A stretch of 64,000 nucleotides of DNA from Pseudomonas aylmerensis (GTDB taxonomy: Bacteria > Pseudomonadota > Gammaproteobacteria > Pseudomonadales > Pseudomonadaceae), in NCBI RefSeq assembly GCF_001702265.1, contig NZ_MAUE01000033.1, forward strand, positions 1-64,000, given 5' to 3'. Shown here one piece after another: positions 34,152 through 43,013 of the stretch (its first letter is position 1; each line of letters opens with the position of its first letter). The notes under the pieces are model-generated. The model searched no databases. It worked only from the letters and a program-made list of their open reading frames with translations, and was not told where the DNA came from. Both the position numbers and the translations under genes were made by a program.

Positions 34152-34240
34152 TTGCCACCATGGCAATTTCGCCGGACTGCGTTTTTCCCACATCGGCTGA
34201 GATTTCCTATAATGCCCTGCTTGCTTCAACAGAGACCGGT

Positions 34241-35320
34241 ATGACAGCCATCCACATCAAATTCCCCGCCCTGACGCTCAAGGCAGGCACCCGCGCCTTT
34301 GCGCGCATTCGTGAACGGGGCCTGGCGCCTGCGGATGTGGGCATTCTCCCCGGTGCGGCCGGCGGGCCCAAGGCACTCGGAATCCAGGGCCTGGACCTGG
34401 CGCTGTTCGGCGACTGGCTGCCACGCGCGCCTCGCGAGCGCGCGCTGATCGGTGCGTCGATTGGCTCCTGGCGGTTTGCCAGTGCCTGCCTGCCCGACCC
34501 GGTGCAAGGCCTGCTGGACCTTGGCCGCCTCTACAACGAACAGCGCTTTGCCAAGGGCGTGACCATGGCCGAGGTCAGCCGCAGTTGCCAGCGCATGCTC
34601 GACGACCTGCTGGCCGGCCGCGACGCGCGGGTGCTGGACAACCCCGACTATCGCCTGAACATCATGGTGGTCAAGAGCCATGGCCTGCTCGCCGATGACC
34701 ATCGCGGACGGCTGGGCCTGGGCCTGTCGTCGGTGATTGCCGACAATCTGCGCGGGCGGGCGCGGCTGGCGCGGCACTTCGAGCGGCTGATCATCCACGA
34801 CCCACGCCAGGCGCCGCCGGTGCATGCGCTGAAGGATTTCCCGTCGCGCTTCGTCAACCTGGAACTCGGCAACCTGCGCCAGGCGCTGTTGGCGTCGGGC
34901 TCGATCCCCATGGTCATGCAAGGTGTGCGTGACCTGCCCGGCGCGGGTGCCGGCACTTTCCGCGACGGCGGCCTGCTGGACTACCACCTCGACCTGCCCT
35001 ACCACGGCGACGACATTGTGCTGTACCCGCACTTCACCGACCGGGTCATCCCCGGCTGGTTCGACAAGGGCCTGCCGTGGCGGCGCAGCAATCAACAAGG
35101 CTTGCAGGATGTGTTGCTGCTGGCGCCGTCCCGGGATTACCTGGCACGCCTGCCCCACGGCAAACTGCCGGACCGCAGCGACTTCAAGCGTTTCATGGGC
35201 GACGACCCGAGCCGCAACAAATACTGGCAAACCGCAATGAGCGAGAGCCGGCGGCTCGGCGATGAGTTTCTGCGCTTGGCCGATAACGGCGAGCTGGGCG
35301 AACACCTGCAGCCACTTTGA
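34241..35320 (+). CDS. Patatin-like phospholipase family protein
   Basis: A 359-residue protein with patatin-like features: an oxyanion-type glycine loop (LPGAAGGPKALG), the nucleophile elbow GASIG in ALIGASIGSWRF, and the catalytic aspartate motif DGG in GTFRDGGLLDYH. Ser and Asp therefore form the predicted dyad of an acyl hydrolase acting on lipids. No signal peptide is evident, so it is cytoplasmic. ATG 34241 is preferred: the patatin motifs start ~25 residues later and upstream open frame is not family-like. It is divergent from the bqs operon; the BqsR-like box lies in the shared promoter region. Confidence 0.8.
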   Translation: MTAIHIKFPALTLKAGTRAFARIRERGLAPADVGILPGAAGGPKALGIQGLDLALFGDWLPRAPRERALIGASIGSWRFASACLPDPVQGLLDLGRLYNEQRFAKGVTMAEVSRSCQRMLDDLLAGRDARVLDNPDYRLNIMVVKSHGLLADDHRGRLGLGLSSVIADNLRGRARLARHFERLIIHDPRQAPPVHALKDFPSRFVNLELGNLRQALLASGSIPMVMQGVRDLPGAGAGTFRDGGLLDYHLDLPYHGDDIVLYPHFTDRVIPGWFDKGLPWRRSNQQGLQDVLLLAPSRDYLARLPHGKLPDRSDFKRFMGDDPSRNKYWQTAMSESRRLGDEFLRLADNGELGEHLQPL

Positions 35321-35335
35321 CCCAGCGGTATGCGC

Positions 35336-35366
35336 GGCGGCGAATCAAACTGTTAAACTCGCCGCC
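35336..35366 (+). terminator. GC-rich hairpin between patatin-like gene and queD
   Basis: GGCGGCGA (35336-35343) and TCGCCGCC (35359-35366) form a perfect 8-bp stem. No T run follows, so it may be a weak terminator or another structural element in front of queD. Confidence 0.4.
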
Positions 35367-35395
35367 TGCCAGATACTGACCGAGCTGAAAATACT

Positions 35396-35752
35396 GTGGA
35401 AATCTTCAAAGAGTTTACCTTCGAGTCCGCCCACCGCCTGCCCCACGTACCCGAAGGCCACAAATGCGGGCGCCTGCACGGGCATTCGTTCAAGGTGGCG
35501 ATCCACCTGAGCGGCGACCTGGATCCGCATACCGGCTGGATTCGCGACTTCTCGGAGATCAAGGCGATTTTCAAGCCGCTCTACGAACGCCTCGACCACA
35601 ACTACCTCAACGACATCCCCGGCCTGGAAAACCCGACCAGCGAAGTGTTGGCCAAGTGGATCTGGAATGAGCTCAAACCCCTGCTGCCGGAACTCAGTGC
35701 GATCCGCATCCATGAAACCTGCACCAGCGGCTGCATCTATCGCGGCGAGTAA
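35396..35752 (+). CDS. queD: 6-carboxy-5,6,7,8-tetrahydropterin synthase
   Basis: QueD converts 7,8-dihydroneopterin triphosphate to 6-carboxytetrahydropterin, an early step of queuosine (7-deazaguanine) synthesis. The 118 residues match the family length. Zinc ligands are the histidines of FESAHRLPH and CGRLHGHSF, and the catalytic cysteine lies before GRLHGH. Other family segments are HNYLNDIPGLENPTSE and ETCTSGCIYRGE. The start is GTG 35396; no in-frame ATG fits the conserved MEIFKEFTFESAHRLP start. The gene position after a bqs operon matches PA2666. Confidence 0.94.
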   Translation: MEIFKEFTFESAHRLPHVPEGHKCGRLHGHSFKVAIHLSGDLDPHTGWIRDFSEIKAIFKPLYERLDHNYLNDIPGLENPTSEVLAKWIWNELKPLLPELSAIRIHETCTSGCIYRGE

Positions 35753-35764
35753 GCCGGCGAGATG

Positions 35765-35792
35765 AAAAAACCACCCTGGCGGTGGTTTTTTT
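35765..35792. terminator. Strong terminator after queD
   Basis: AAAAAACCACC and GGTGGTTTTTTT form a stem with a five-base loop and U tracts on both strands. It separates queD from the GNAT gene. Confidence 0.92.
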
Positions 35793-35843
35793 ATGCCCTG
35801 CTCCCTTACAGTCGTGGCTCCAGCCGACCAGGAGCACGCCGCA

Positions 35844-36284
35844 ATGCTGCGCCCCGCCACGCCCAATGATGTTGCCGCCATTGAAGCCATCGTCGAGGCC
35901 GCTTATTCACCGTACATCGAGCGTATCGGCCGCAAACCCGGGCCGATGCTTGAAGACTACGGCCGGCGAGTCGAGGGCGGCGGTGTGCATGTGCTGGACA
36001 ACGACGGGCAGATCCAGGGTTTTATCATCCTGCAAGACACCGACAGCGCCCTGCTGCTGGATAACCTGGCGGTCGCCCCGCAGGCCCAGGGCCTTGGTCT
36101 TGGCCGCGTATTGATGGACTTCGCCGAACGCCAGGCCATCGACGCGGGTTACAGCGCCATACGCCTCTACACCAATGAAGCCATGACCGAGAACCTTGCG
36201 CTGTACACCCGCCGGGGTTACGTGGAAACCCACCGGGCCGAGGAACAGGGCCTGCGCCGGGTGTACATGGGCAAGCCCCTTTAG
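35844..36284 (+). CDS. GNAT-family N-acetyltransferase
   Basis: A 146-residue acetyltransferase: N-terminal LRPATPNDVAAIEAIVEAAYSPYI, the core LLLDNLAVAPQAQGLGLGRVLMDFAE with the acetyl-CoA pyrophosphate loop Q-x-x-G-x-G, and a C-terminal LYTNEAMTENLALYTRRGYVE. The acceptor substrate cannot be deduced. ATG 35844 fits the domain start and follows an AGGAG; the longer frame to 35793 is rejected. Nine bases separate it from the Nudix gene, suggesting one transcript. Confidence 0.85.
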   Translation: MLRPATPNDVAAIEAIVEAAYSPYIERIGRKPGPMLEDYGRRVEGGGVHVLDNDGQIQGFIILQDTDSALLLDNLAVAPQAQGLGLGRVLMDFAERQAIDAGYSAIRLYTNEAMTENLALYTRRGYVETHRAEEQGLRRVYMGKPL

Positions 36285-36293
36285 GAGACAGGC

Positions 36294-36917
36294 ATGGAAA
36301 ACACCTGGCTGGCCCAAGCCAAACGCCTGCAGGCGCTGGCCTCCACGGGCCTGCATTTTTGCACCGATGATTTCGAACGCGAGCGCCTGGAGGAAATCGC
36401 CGAGATTGCCCACAGCATGTTGGCGCAACTCGGTAACGTGCCGCTGGAGCGCATCACCGGCTTGGTCTCGGATTTTGCCCAGCGCTATTCCACGCCAATG
36501 ATCGACGTGCGCGGCGCGGTCATTGAGGGCGACCGGATTCTGCTGGTGCGCGAACTGACCGATGGCTGCTGGGCGCTGCCGGGCGGTTATGCCGATATCG
36601 GCTTGTCGGCAGCGGAAAACATCATCAAGGAAATCCGCGAGGAAGCCGGCTTGAGCGTTACCGCGCGCGCACTGTACAGCGTCACCCACAAGGCCAAGGG
36701 TTTGTATCGGCCGGATGTGCGCGACTTCTACAAGCTGTATTTCCTGTGTGAGCGGGTGGACCAAGCGGCGCCAATGGCCGGGTTCGAGACCACCGACGTG
36801 GGCTTTTTCGCCCTGGATGATCTGCCGCCGCTGTCCCGGGGGCGCACCATCGAGAGTGATCTGGCGGCGGCATTTGCCTTTCATCGCGGCGAAACCACCC
36901 ACACGCTGTTCGACTGA
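36294..36917 (+). CDS. Nudix hydrolase with N-terminal Hydrolase_N domain
   Basis: A 207-residue protein with an N-terminal domain (WLAQAKRLQALASTGLHF, RLEEIAEIAHSML) of the type found before some ADP-ribose/nucleotide-sugar Nudix enzymes and a Nudix domain whose box reads GYADIGLSAAENIIKEIREE. The REEAGL end of the box is intact, but the glutamate expected six residues after the first glycine is Leu, as seen in this subgroup. Substrate likely a nucleoside diphosphate derivative. Second gene of a GNAT-Nudix pair. Confidence 0.85.
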   Translation: MENTWLAQAKRLQALASTGLHFCTDDFERERLEEIAEIAHSMLAQLGNVPLERITGLVSDFAQRYSTPMIDVRGAVIEGDRILLVRELTDGCWALPGGYADIGLSAAENIIKEIREEAGLSVTARALYSVTHKAKGLYRPDVRDFYKLYFLCERVDQAAPMAGFETTDVGFFALDDLPPLSRGRTIESDLAAAFAFHRGETTHTLFD

Positions 36918-36934
36918 TCCAATTTGTATCACGG

Positions 36935-36950
36935 CTGCACCGCTTTCGTG
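36935..36950 (+). promoter_or_regulatory. Candidate NtrC binding site upstream of codB
   Basis: TGCAC-CGCTTTC-GTGC has the GCAC-N7-GTGC dyad typical of NtrC sites. It lies about 115 bases upstream of the sigma-54-like promoter, a usual enhancer distance. Assignment is inferred. Confidence 0.45.
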
Positions 36951-37008
36951 CCTGACTGGGCACTGCGAACACCCTTGCCCGCTTTTTCTGCCTGTTTGGC
37001 TATAAATA

Positions 37009-37025
37009 CTGTGCATGCTGCACAG
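37009..37025. promoter_or_regulatory. Palindromic operator candidate in the codB promoter
   Basis: CTGTGCA-TGC-TGCACAG is a perfect 7-bp inverted repeat with a 3-base centre, followed by an overlapping TGCACAGTGCA. It could bind the PucR-type regulator of this operon or a second NtrC dimer. Confidence 0.45.
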
Positions 37026-37056
37026 TGCAGACCGTGCGCCTGTCACTGGGAGTGAT

Positions 37057-37074
37057 TTGGCACGCGCGGTGCAA
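37057..37074 (+). promoter_or_regulatory. Sigma-54 (-24/-12) promoter for the cod operon
   Basis: TTGGCACG-CGCG-GTGCAA matches the sigma-54 consensus TGGCACG-N4-TTGCA with one mismatch; GG and GC are separated by exactly ten bases. The start of transcription would fall near 37084, about 24 bases before the codB ATG. Confidence 0.75.
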
Positions 37075-37107
37075 TACGCCTGCGTCACTCATTCAGGGAG
37101 TACCGAC

Positions 37108-38376
37108 ATGACGCAGCAAGAACCGGGCAACGACTACCCCTTAAGCGAAGTTCCCATGCATGCGCGCAAAGGCCTGGCGTCTACCGCCATGGTGCTGCTG
37201 GGCTTCACCTTTTTTACCGCGACCATGTTCGCCGGCGGCAAGCTGGGGGTCGCGTTCAGCTTCACCGATATGCTCGGCGTGGTGGCGCTGGGTAACCTGC
37301 TGCTGGGTATATACGCCGCAGGCCTGGGTTACATCGCGTTCAAGAGCGGGTTGAACTCCGTGTTGATGGGGCGCTTCTGCTTTGGCGAAGTGGGCAGCAA
37401 ACTCAGCGACTTGATCCTCGGTTTCACTCAGATTGGCTGGTATGCCTGGGGCACCGCCACCGCCGCCGTGGTGCTTGGCAAGTATTTCGAACTGAGCCAG
37501 GGCAGTGTGCTGGCATTGATGGTGCTGTTCGGCCTGGTGTTTTGCGCCACCGCCTACGTGGGTTATCGCGGGTTGGAGATTCTTTCCTACATCGCGGTAC
37601 CGGCCATGGGCATCCTGCTGTTTCTGTCGATGTGGGTGGCCACGGTAAAAGTCGGCGGGTTGGACGGACTGCTGGCGGTGGTGCCGACCGCTGAGCTGGA
37701 CCTGTCCACCGCGATCACGCTGGTGTTCGGCACTTTTGTCAGCGGCGCGACGCAGGCGACCAATTGGACGCGGTTCTCGCGCTCGGCCCGGGTCGCGGTG
37801 CTGGCCAGCCTGATCGGTTTCTTCATCGGCAATGGCTTGATGGTGCTGATCGGTGCCTATGGCGCGATCGTCTACCAACAGCCCGACGTGGTGGAAGTGT
37901 TGCTGCTGCAAGGCTTCGCCATGGCCGCAATGGCCATGTTGTTGCTGAATATCTGGAGCACCCAGGACAACACCATCTACAACTTCGCCGTGGCCGGCTG
38001 CAATCTGTTGCGCACCAAACGCCGCAAGACCGTGACCCTGGCGGGAGCAGTGATCGGCACCCTGCTGGCGCTGCTGGGCATGTACGACATGCTGGTGCCC
38101 TACCTGATTCTGCTGGGCACCGTGATTCCACCGATCGGCGGGGTCATCATGGCGGACTTCTTCTACCGCTGGCGCGGCCACTACCCGCGCCTGGCGGATG
38201 CACGCCTGCCGGCTTTCAATTGGCCGGGGCTGGCCGCGTATGCGGTGGGCACCGTGCTGGCGTTCAATTCGCCGTGGGTCGCGCCGTTGGTGGGCATCGT
38301 GGCCGCATCGCTGACTTACATGCTGCTGACCTCCGTGCTGCGCGCTCGCGCACCGCTGGCTGATGCCCCGGCATGA
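37108..38376 (+). CDS. codB: Cytosine permease
   Basis: A 422-residue nucleobase:cation symporter-1 family protein, importing cytosine. It has about twelve hydrophobic segments and family motifs (PLSEVPMHARKGLASTAMVLLGF, TFVSGATQATNWTRFSRSARVAV, STQDNTIYNFAVAG, ADFFYRWRGHYPRL). AGGGAG precedes ATG 37108; the upstream ATG at 37015 lies inside the promoter region. Followed with a four-base overlap by a PucR-type regulator and then cytosine deaminase, so the three form a cytosine utilisation operon driven by a sigma-54-type promoter. Confidence 0.92.
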   Translation: MTQQEPGNDYPLSEVPMHARKGLASTAMVLLGFTFFTATMFAGGKLGVAFSFTDMLGVVALGNLLLGIYAAGLGYIAFKSGLNSVLMGRFCFGEVGSKLSDLILGFTQIGWYAWGTATAAVVLGKYFELSQGSVLALMVLFGLVFCATAYVGYRGLEILSYIAVPAMGILLFLSMWVATVKVGGLDGLLAVVPTAELDLSTAITLVFGTFVSGATQATNWTRFSRSARVAVLASLIGFFIGNGLMVLIGAYGAIVYQQPDVVEVLLLQGFAMAAMAMLLLNIWSTQDNTIYNFAVAGCNLLRTKRRKTVTLAGAVIGTLLALLGMYDMLVPYLILLGTVIPPIGGVIMADFFYRWRGHYPRLADARLPAFNWPGLAAYAVGTVLAFNSPWVAPLVGIVAASLTYMLLTSVLRARAPLADAPA

Positions 38377-39578
38377 GCCTGACGATTGCCGATGTACTGG
38401 CCTTGCCGGGTCTTGCGTCCATGCGTCTGCGCGCCGCAGAGGCAGGCCTGGACAACGTCGTACGCTGGCCGTATGTGGCGGAAAACAGCGGGATCGCCGA
38501 GTGGGTGCTGGGCGGTGAGCTGGTGTTCGTCACCGGTATCAATCACCCTCGGGATGAAGCCAACTTGCTGCAACTGCTGGATGAAGCCTGTCAGCGGCAG
38601 GTGGCCGGCTTGGTGATCCTGACGGGGCCGGCGTATATCCAGGCGATACCCCAGCGCTTACTCGACGCCGCCGAGGCCGCCGGTATGCCGCTGATCGAGC
38701 AGCCCTACTCGCTGAAGATGGTGCTGGTCACCCAGGCGATCGGTTCGGCGTTGATTCAATCCGAACAATTGGGCCGCTCGCGCCACGATGTACTCGAGCG
38801 TTTGCTGACCGGCGATTACCAATCCCTGGATCTATTGCTGCACCGCGCCGTGCAATTGGGCATGTCGCTGGCCGGGCACTGGCAGGTGGCCCAACTGCAG
38901 CTCGAAGGCAGCGAGTTGCTGTTTGCCCAGGACGACGCGGCGCAGGTGGAGGCCCAGTTGGCCCGGCAGCACGACGCCATCAGTCGACGCTTGCGCCAAC
39001 TGTCGCCGGTGTTACCGGTACTCGGCCGCGCCGGACAATGGACGCTGCTGCTGCCGGCCGCGGATGCCGTCGCCGCCTTGGCCAATCGCCAGCAACTGGT
39101 CAATTGGCTGAACCCGCTGAACCTGCGCCTGGCGCCGCTGAAAGTGTTTATCGGCCTGAGCGCTGCCGCGCACCCACCTGCTCGCCTGGCCCAGGCTCAC
39201 GATGAGGCGCGCCAGGCGTTGACGGCGGCACGCCGGTTCAGCGAACGCGCCGGGCTCTGCGTGTATGACGAACTGGGGGTGCTCAAGCTGCTCAGCGGTG
39301 TGCGTGATCGCGCGCTGCTCGACCAGTTCCTGAATGAACGCCTGGGCCCGCTGCTGCGCCACGACCTGCACCATGGCCCCAGCCTGATGCCGACCCTGGA
39401 GGCCTGGTTTCATGAGAATGGTAACCTTGTGGCCGCGGCCCAGCGCCTGGCCGTACACCGCAATACCCTGACACACCGCGTCCAGCGAATCGAAGCCCTG
39501 TGTGGCCTGACGCTGGAGAATGCCTACGACCGCCTGGACATCGGTATTGCCCTGATGATCTGGCGGCTGTCTGCCTGA
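38373..39578 (+). CDS. PucR-family transcriptional regulator
   Basis: A 401-residue regulator with an N-terminal PucR domain (TIADVLALPGLASMRLRAAEAGLDNVVRW, GGELVFVTGINH) and a C-terminal helix-turn-helix of the PucR type (FHENGNLVAAAQRLAVHRNTLTHRVQRIEALCG). In purine catabolism PucR-type proteins respond to pathway metabolites; here it likely controls cytosine uptake and deamination. The ATG overlaps the codB stop (ATGA). Being inside the operon it is probably autoregulated. Confidence 0.88.
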   Translation: MSLTIADVLALPGLASMRLRAAEAGLDNVVRWPYVAENSGIAEWVLGGELVFVTGINHPRDEANLLQLLDEACQRQVAGLVILTGPAYIQAIPQRLLDAAEAAGMPLIEQPYSLKMVLVTQAIGSALIQSEQLGRSRHDVLERLLTGDYQSLDLLLHRAVQLGMSLAGHWQVAQLQLEGSELLFAQDDAAQVEAQLARQHDAISRRLRQLSPVLPVLGRAGQWTLLLPAADAVAALANRQQLVNWLNPLNLRLAPLKVFIGLSAAAHPPARLAQAHDEARQALTAARRFSERAGLCVYDELGVLKLLSGVRDRALLDQFLNERLGPLLRHDLHHGPSLMPTLEAWFHENGNLVAAAQRLAVHRNTLTHRVQRIEALCGLTLENAYDRLDIGIALMIWRLSA

Positions 39579-39605
39579 TTGTTGTTATCCAAGAGGAACT
39601 TGCCC

Positions 39606-40841
39606 ATGCACATCATCAACGCCCGCCTGCGCAACCGTGAAGGCCTGCATGATCTGCACCTGGAACACGGCCGGATCGCCAGTATCACCGCACAAACCAG
39701 CGTGCCCGCAGTGGGCGTCGACGACCTCGACGCCGGCGGCAACCTGGTGATCCCGCCCTTTGTCGAACCGCACATTCACCTCGATGCCACCCTGACCGCT
39801 GGCGAGCCGCGCTGGAACATGAGCGGCACCCTGTTCGAGGGCATCGAATGCTGGGGTGAGCGCAAAGCCACCATCACCCAGGAAGACACCAAGACTCGCG
39901 CCAAAAAGACCATTCAGGCCCTGGCCGCCCACGGTATCCAGCACGTGCGCACGCACGTCGACGTCACCGACCCGGACCTCACCGCGCTCAAGGCCATGCT
40001 CGAAGTGCGCGAAGAAAGCACGCACCTGATCGACCTGCAGATCGTCGCCTTTCCCCAGGAAGGCATCGAGTCGTATTGCAATGGCCGCGAGCTGATGGAA
40101 GAAGCCATTCGCCTCGGCGCCGACGTGATCGGCGGCATCCCGCACTTTGAATACACCCGCGACCAGGGTGTGAGCTCGGTGAAGTTCCTGATGGACCTGG
40201 CCGAACGCACCGGTTGCCTGGTGGATGTGCACTGCGACGAAACCGACGACCCGCACTCGCGCTTTCTCGAGGTGCTGGCCGAAGAAGCCCGCAGCCGCGA
40301 CATGGGCGCCCGCGTCACCGCCAGTCACACCACGGCCATGGGTTCCTACGACAACGCCTACTGCGCCAAACTTTTCCGCCTGCTGGGGCATTCGGGCATC
40401 AGCTTCGTCTCCTGCCCCACCGAGAGCATCCATCTGCAAGGCCGCTTCGACACCTTCCCGAAACGCCGTGGCGTGACCCGGGTCAACGAGCTGCTGGAAG
40501 CCGGCATGAATGTGTGTTTCGGCCAGGACTCCATCGTCGACCCGTGGTACCCGCTGGGCAACGGCAATATCCTGCGCGTGCTGGAAGCCGGGCTGCATAT
40601 CTGCCATATGCTCGGCTACCGCAACCTGCAGAGCGCACTCGACCTGGTGACCGACAACAGCGCCAAGGCCATGGCCCTGGGTGACCGTTACGGCCTGGAC
40701 GCGGGGCGCCCGGCCAACCTGTTGATCCTCTCGGCCAACAGCGACTACGAAGTCATTCGCAGCCAGGGCCTGCCGCTGTACTCGATTCGCAATGGCCAAG
40801 TGTTGATGAAACGTCAGCCGGCCCAGGTGGAGTTTATGTAA
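39606..40841 (+). CDS. codA: Cytosine deaminase
   Basis: CodA hydrolyses cytosine to uracil and ammonia, supplying nitrogen and pyrimidine. The 411-residue amidohydrolase has the metal-binding HxH in EPHIHLDATL, the zinc/iron histidine in VDVHCDETDD, the catalytic His of SHTTAMGSYDNAY, and the metal aspartate in CFGQDSIVDPWYPLGNG. These match E. coli CodA closely. ATG 39606 has AGAGGAA upstream. Last gene of the cod operon, converging on the T6SS lipase gene nine bases away. Confidence 0.95.
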   Translation: MHIINARLRNREGLHDLHLEHGRIASITAQTSVPAVGVDDLDAGGNLVIPPFVEPHIHLDATLTAGEPRWNMSGTLFEGIECWGERKATITQEDTKTRAKKTIQALAAHGIQHVRTHVDVTDPDLTALKAMLEVREESTHLIDLQIVAFPQEGIESYCNGRELMEEAIRLGADVIGGIPHFEYTRDQGVSSVKFLMDLAERTGCLVDVHCDETDDPHSRFLEVLAEEARSRDMGARVTASHTTAMGSYDNAYCAKLFRLLGHSGISFVSCPTESIHLQGRFDTFPKRRGVTRVNELLEAGMNVCFGQDSIVDPWYPLGNGNILRVLEAGLHICHMLGYRNLQSALDLVTDNSAKAMALGDRYGLDAGRPANLLILSANSDYEVIRSQGLPLYSIRNGQVLMKRQPAQVEFM

Positions 40842-40850
40842 AGGCCCGGC

Positions 40851-43001
40851 TCAAACGATGGCGTCGATATCCAGCGGCTGCGCCCTGCCCCACTCAGTTT
40901 GCGTGGGAGCAGGGATGCTGGCGACTTGCGGCAGCGCGTGGTTTTCACGGTGGCTGAACCAACGCTTGAGGCTGGGTTGCAAGTGGGCGGCCTGGGCCTG
41001 ACTGCCATAGACATCGCGCGCTTCCAGGCGTCGCCAGCGCAGGGTTTCGAGGCGCTCGCGGCTGGTGTGCAAACGGTCGATCTCGGCGTTCAACGGCTCG
41101 TGGTGCTCATAGGCACGGTCGTTCATCGGCTGGCGACGGGCGAGCTCGCGGCGTTTATCGCGCAGTTGCTGACGCATGGTCTCCAGCGCATGGTCGAGCC
41201 ATTCGAACTCCCGCGCGGTCACCAGCGGGCTATTGCTGTCCACGGCTTGTTGCCAGCGGCGCAACGTCGCCCAAGCGGCAGGAATGTAGCTTGCGGTCAT
41301 GAAGTGCTGACTGGCCTGGAACAGCTGTTTTAACAGGTTGTCACGATCAGGCATGTCGCCATGAAGCTGCAGCGCACGATTGCAGCCGGCTTCCTGGATC
41401 GACTCGCAACCCGGCTTCCACAACACGGAAGAGTGCGTGCCATCCGGCAGCACGATCGGCATGAAGTGTTGCTGCTCACCATGGTGCTGGTAGGGGTTAC
41501 CGCCAAAACGCACCAGGCCAGCCGCGAACAGCAACCCGCCCGGTGTAGGCAGGCTGAATAGCGTGATGGCGCCGGGAACCCAGAGTTTTGCGGTGGTGTT
41601 CATCCACGGTGCCGGGACGCTGGGCACCGGGTCGTTGTGGTTGACGATACGGTGGTGGACGAGGGTCGAAGCGCCGTGGGTGAACTCGGCATCCGCGGCA
41701 CGGGGGGCGCCGTAGGTGTAGAGAAGGATGTTGTAGGTACGATCGGGAGTACGGCGCAGCCCTTCTGCCAGCAGCAACGCTATTGCCCCTCCAAGGCTAT
41801 GGCCGCAAATGATCACGCGTTGCCCGATGTGAAATTGGCCTAGGTAATGCAGCACGAAATCACGCATGGCCCGATAAGCCTGATAAAAACCTTCATGGGC
41901 CTTGCCGACACCATCGGCGAACGCAACCTGATGGGCGTTCGCATCCCGCAGCACGTCTGCATTGCTGACGGTGCCTCGCACGGAAATCAGGATCACCTCC
42001 TCGTGGTGAGTGATGAACGCCTGGGTGTCAGTGCCGAATTTTTCATCATCGAAAAAATGTAAGCGCGCGGGGTGCTCCTGCTCGTCCCCAAGCGCCGGAC
42101 GATTTTGTGGGTACAACTCAGGATCAAAAGGCAGGATCTCGAATCGCCGGGAGTAAGGTACGTCCTCATAGAGCGGATAAAAGCGCTGCGGGTGGTCCGG
42201 GTCGATCCGCCAGGCTTCCTGGTAGCCCGCCAACTGCTCGGCGAATAGATTTCCGACACTGGGATCGAGTGGAAAATGGACCTCATCCACGGGATGATTC
42301 GGCGGCGCCTGACCGAAATCGCAGTAACTCAACGCCGCGAACAAGGCCAATTGATACAGGTTCAAGGCACAGAATTCGTCTTGCGTGGACAGGATCGGGC
42401 GCAGGGCTCGCAACGGGCGCACTTCGAGAACAGTGTGCCTGTCGGGGAACAGTACGACTCCCGCGAAGCTAGGCTGGGGTGGGCCGAAGCCCAGGTCGGC
42501 CATCATTTTCAGTGCGTGACGCTTGGGGCGGTGGGGCGTGGGTGTCACCGGGGGAAGATGCGCGATATGCCGAACCAGATCGCTGACTTCTACCTGATAA
42601 AACTGGTCTGCTTTTTCCCCGGCAGGGTGACGCTCGGTTGGGCGGCCATTCGTGTTTGAGAAGCGTGTTTGTTCAGCGCGGATCTGCAAGTCAGTGATGG
42701 GTAATGGGTAGGTTTTACGCTGCTGCAATGTCGAATAATAGCCAACTCGCGTTTCGGATGAAGCATCAAAAACCAACACGACGGGACCTTTACAAAGCCC
42801 CTCTAACTTAGCAAAACCCCCTTCGGTCAAACGCCCTTTGTAACATCCCCCGGCACTGTCAAAAACCTCATACCTGAGTCCTCCGTAGGGTTTTCCATCC
42901 CCTGACTCATCCACCAGACAGAAGCTCAGCCAGGCGCCACCCAGTGCGCAAACGGGCATTTTTTCATTGAAAAAAGAGTGCTTCGATCGTTCTATCACCA
43001 T
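40851..43001 (-). CDS. Class 3 lipase, predicted type VI secretion effector (Tle-type)
   Basis: A 716-residue protein. Residues ~15-145 form a beta-rich N-terminal domain (GKPYGGLRYEVFDSAGG...LTEGGFAKLEGL...GPVVLVF) of a kind common at the front of T6SS effectors. A class 3 lipase domain follows (~300-520): oxyanion/strand segment VILISVRGTVSNADV, nucleophile elbow GHSLG (Ser402), likely Asp458 (NHNDPVPSVPAPW) and His506/507. The C-terminal ~150 residues are helical (coiled-coil-like MRQQLRDKRRELARR). It is the last gene of vgrG-adaptor-lipoprotein-lipase, the layout of Tle phospholipase effectors; the class 3 domain suggests the Tle2 group, though this is not certain. Predicted to hydrolyse target-cell membrane lipids. 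Confidence 0.85.
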   Translation of the reverse strand: MVIERSKHSFFNEKMPVCALGGAWLSFCLVDESGDGKPYGGLRYEVFDSAGGCYKGRLTEGGFAKLEGLCKGPVVLVFDASSETRVGYYSTLQQRKTYPLPITDLQIRAEQTRFSNTNGRPTERHPAGEKADQFYQVEVSDLVRHIAHLPPVTPTPHRPKRHALKMMADLGFGPPQPSFAGVVLFPDRHTVLEVRPLRALRPILSTQDEFCALNLYQLALFAALSYCDFGQAPPNHPVDEVHFPLDPSVGNLFAEQLAGYQEAWRIDPDHPQRFYPLYEDVPYSRRFEILPFDPELYPQNRPALGDEQEHPARLHFFDDEKFGTDTQAFITHHEEVILISVRGTVSNADVLRDANAHQVAFADGVGKAHEGFYQAYRAMRDFVLHYLGQFHIGQRVIICGHSLGGAIALLLAEGLRRTPDRTYNILLYTYGAPRAADAEFTHGASTLVHHRIVNHNDPVPSVPAPWMNTTAKLWVPGAITLFSLPTPGGLLFAAGLVRFGGNPYQHHGEQQHFMPIVLPDGTHSSVLWKPGCESIQEAGCNRALQLHGDMPDRDNLLKQLFQASQHFMTASYIPAAWATLRRWQQAVDSNSPLVTAREFEWLDHALETMRQQLRDKRRELARRQPMNDRAYEHHEPLNAEIDRLHTSRERLETLRWRRLEARDVYGSQAQAAHLQPSLKRWFSHRENHALPQVASIPAPTQTEWGRAQPLDIDAIV

Positions 43002-43013
43002 GACTGGATATCC

